Source: Amycolatopsis kentuckyensis (GTDB taxonomy: Bacteria > Actinomycetota > Actinomycetes > Mycobacteriales > Pseudonocardiaceae). From it: DNA of 33,487 nucleotides. Location of the stretch: NCBI RefSeq assembly GCF_002155975.1, contig NZ_MUMI01000270.1, forward strand, positions 1 through 33,487, written 5' to 3'. The position numbers were made by a program, and so were the translations under genes. Positions 32,555 to 33,487 of the stretch are shown piece by piece. The notes below the pieces were generated by a model, which was not told the origin of the DNA, made no database searches, and worked only from the letters and a program-made list of their open reading frames with translations. The stretch's first letter is position 1; the number at the start of each line of letters is the position of its first letter.

Positions 32555-32930
32555 CAAGGATCCTCTCGAGCACGTTGGTGTCGTGGTGGTAGGCGTGCGC
32601 GGTCGGGTGGACGAACACCGCGCCCTGGGAGGCGAGGTCGCCGAGCAGCACCCGCACCACGCCCAGCGGCAGGTCCAGCCCGACCGACAGTTCGGCGACC
32701 GAGCAGCGGACCCGGGCGCGTTCGTAGAGCGAGCGCGACTCGGGCATGAGCGCGTCGCTCAGCGCGGGGTCGTACTGCGGCACCGAGATCAGCGTTTCCA
32801 CCAGCAGCTGGTGGCGCGTGCCGGTGCGCCCGCCCGTGAGCGCGTACGCGCGGATCCGGCGACTCCGGCGGGGCAGTGTGGTGTCCTTTTCGGACACGGG
32901 CATCACATCCTCGTGCGGCACTTGCGTCAC
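32529..32930 (-). CDS. CvnC-type DUF742 protein of a conservon
   Basis: 133 residues from GTG 32930, overlapping the roadblock gene by GTGA; an ATG nine codons in is an alternative. Conserved DUF742 features are IRAYALTGGRT near residue 26, YERARVRCSVAELSVGLDLPLGVVRVLLGDLASQGAVFVHP (winged-helix-like) and a C-terminal LERILDGLKRL. DUF742 proteins are adapters in Cvn complexes. The gene sits in the standard B-C-D order. Confidence 0.9.
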   Translation of the reverse strand: MTQVPHEDVMPVSEKDTTLPRRSRRIRAYALTGGRTGTRHQLLVETLISVPQYDPALSDALMPESRSLYERARVRCSVAELSVGLDLPLGVVRVLLGDLASQGAVFVHPTAHAYHHDTNVLERILDGLKRLPA

Positions 32931-33364
32931 GTCCGGGGCCGGCGCGCGGTCAGCACCTGCCGCAGCTCCGCGCGCACCTCGGGGGTGAGCGCGTGGCCGG
33001 CGTTGGTGATGAACTGGGTCATCTCGTAGGCGACCACCTTCATGTCCGCCTCGCCCGAGGTCAGCACCGCGAGCCCGGCACCGGACCCGATGCCCATGAA
33101 CAGGAAGTAGCCGTGGGTGAGCCGGATGATGATCTGCTCGCAGGCGCCCTTCCCGAACAGCGCCGCGCTGTTGCCCGCCAGGGAAAGCAGGCCGCTGGCG
33201 ATCGCGGCGAGCTGTTCGGCTTCGGCTTCGGCGACCGAGTCCGACGCGGTGAGGGGGAAGCCGTCCACGCTCATGATCAGTGCGTGGCTGACGCCGTGCA
33301 CCTTGCGCACGAAGTCGTCGAGCAGCCAGGCGAAGTTCGCCGTGGCCGGGTGGGGCGCGCTCAC
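32927..33364 (-). CDS. CvnB-type roadblock/LC7 protein of a conservon
   Basis: 145 residues from GTG 33364. The roadblock/LC7 fold is seen in NFAWLLDDFVRKVHGVSHALIMSVDGFPLTASDS near the N-terminus and later LFMGIGSGAGLAVLTSGEADMKVVAYEMTQFI. Such proteins regulate small GTPases as GAP/GEF-like platforms. It overlaps the stop of the upstream kinase gene by GTGA. Together with the following DUF742 and GTPase genes it forms the conserved operon. Confidence 0.92.
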   Translation of the reverse strand: MSAPHPATANFAWLLDDFVRKVHGVSHALIMSVDGFPLTASDSVAEAEAEQLAAIASGLLSLAGNSAALFGKGACEQIIIRLTHGYFLFMGIGSGAGLAVLTSGEADMKVVAYEMTQFITNAGHALTPEVRAELRQVLTARRPRT

Positions 33365-33487
33365 GGGGCGGTTCCTCCGGGCGTCTCGTCCTGGCGGGTG
33401 CGGTTCTCCGCGAGCGCGGCCTGCTCGCCGACCTCGGCGCGTTCGCCGACGGCGAGCAGCTGCGCGTGCCCGGCCGTGTCCCCGGAC
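33361..33487 (-). CDS. C-terminal fragment of the conservon sensor kinase (CvnA)
   Basis: Only the last 41 residues are in the window. The frame is open from the right edge and ends in TGA at 33361, overlapping the roadblock start (GTGA). The visible part is an acidic/Ala-rich tail (GHAQLLAVGERAEVGEQAALAENRTRQ). The assignment rests on the gene order, since CvnA (nitrate/nitrite-sensor-like histidine kinase) is always first. Confidence 0.65.
   Translation of the reverse strand, partial: SGDTAGHAQLLAVGERAEVGEQAALAENRTRQDETPGGTAP

Overview
This is a high-GC (about 70% or more by eye) window from an actinobacterial chromosome. The gene families point to Pseudonocardiales, most likely Amycolatopsis or a relative: an EspG/EspC/PPE-like type VII secretion-associated cluster, a DUF222-HNH (13E12-type) protein, a CmtR-type Cd/Pb sensor, DUF3040 and DUF6131 small proteins, a Ku protein, a DinB2-type polymerase and a conservon (CvnABCD). 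Genus is inference. I see no insertion sequence, prophage, CRISPR array, rRNA or intact tRNA.

Layout. (1) 1-4141, minus: a five-gene type VII-associated operon, espG-like > small helical protein > large WXG/PPE-like protein with a Gly-Ile-Pro-Gly repeat region > EspC-like protein > YbaB-like protein that runs off the left edge. (2) 4142-4906 holds no convincing gene, but has a degenerate repeat and a hairpin containing a tRNA T-arm-like sequence. (3) 4943-6988, minus: DUF222-HNH protein and a flavin-reductase-like protein. (4) 7071-11391, minus: TauE/SafE permease followed by a molybdenum hydroxylase in the order large-small-medium (form II CoxL motif), with GTGA start/stop overlaps and a strong terminator. 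(5) 11484-16302, plus: RibD-C/DHFR-like protein, Tat-exported protein with two discoidin-like domains preceded by a perfect LacI-type palindrome, and a LacI regulator. (6) 16321-19395: FAD monooxygenase and MBL-fold hydrolase, divergent from a MarR regulator, with an inverted repeat between. (7) 19410-23433: ribA, LysE exporter, single-domain MetE-like protein, DUF3040 protein and dinB2. (8) 23430-26287: TetR regulator divergent from an AurF-like diiron oxygenase, a single-TM protein and a GNAT acetyltransferase. (9) 26320-27941: SAH riboswitch with overlapping terminator, then ahcY. (10) 28054-29177: cmtR and a CDF metal exporter whose 3' end covers a DUF6131 gene antisense. (11) 29422-30609: Cys-rich mini-protein and Ku. 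(12) 30684-33487: conservon (kinase fragment, roadblock, DUF742, GTPase) followed by a styrene-monooxygenase-like flavoprotein.

How the parts work together. Several units are self-contained regulator plus target modules with visible operators (LacI/discoidin protein, MarR/MBL-monooxygenase, TetR/AurF-like, CmtR/CDF). The clearest RNA control is the SAH riboswitch. Its pseudoknot strand is also the 5' arm of an intrinsic terminator, which predicts that SAH switches ahcY on. Many genes lack a Shine-Dalgarno sequence and have a -10-like hexamer 6-7 nt before the start codon, suggesting widespread leaderless transcription here. The most unusual observations are the DinB2 non-aromatic steric gate, the antisense overlap of the metal exporter and DUF6131 genes, the conservon-linked flavin monooxygenase, the MBL protein lacking two metal-ligand positions, and the structured non-coding block at 4560-4765.
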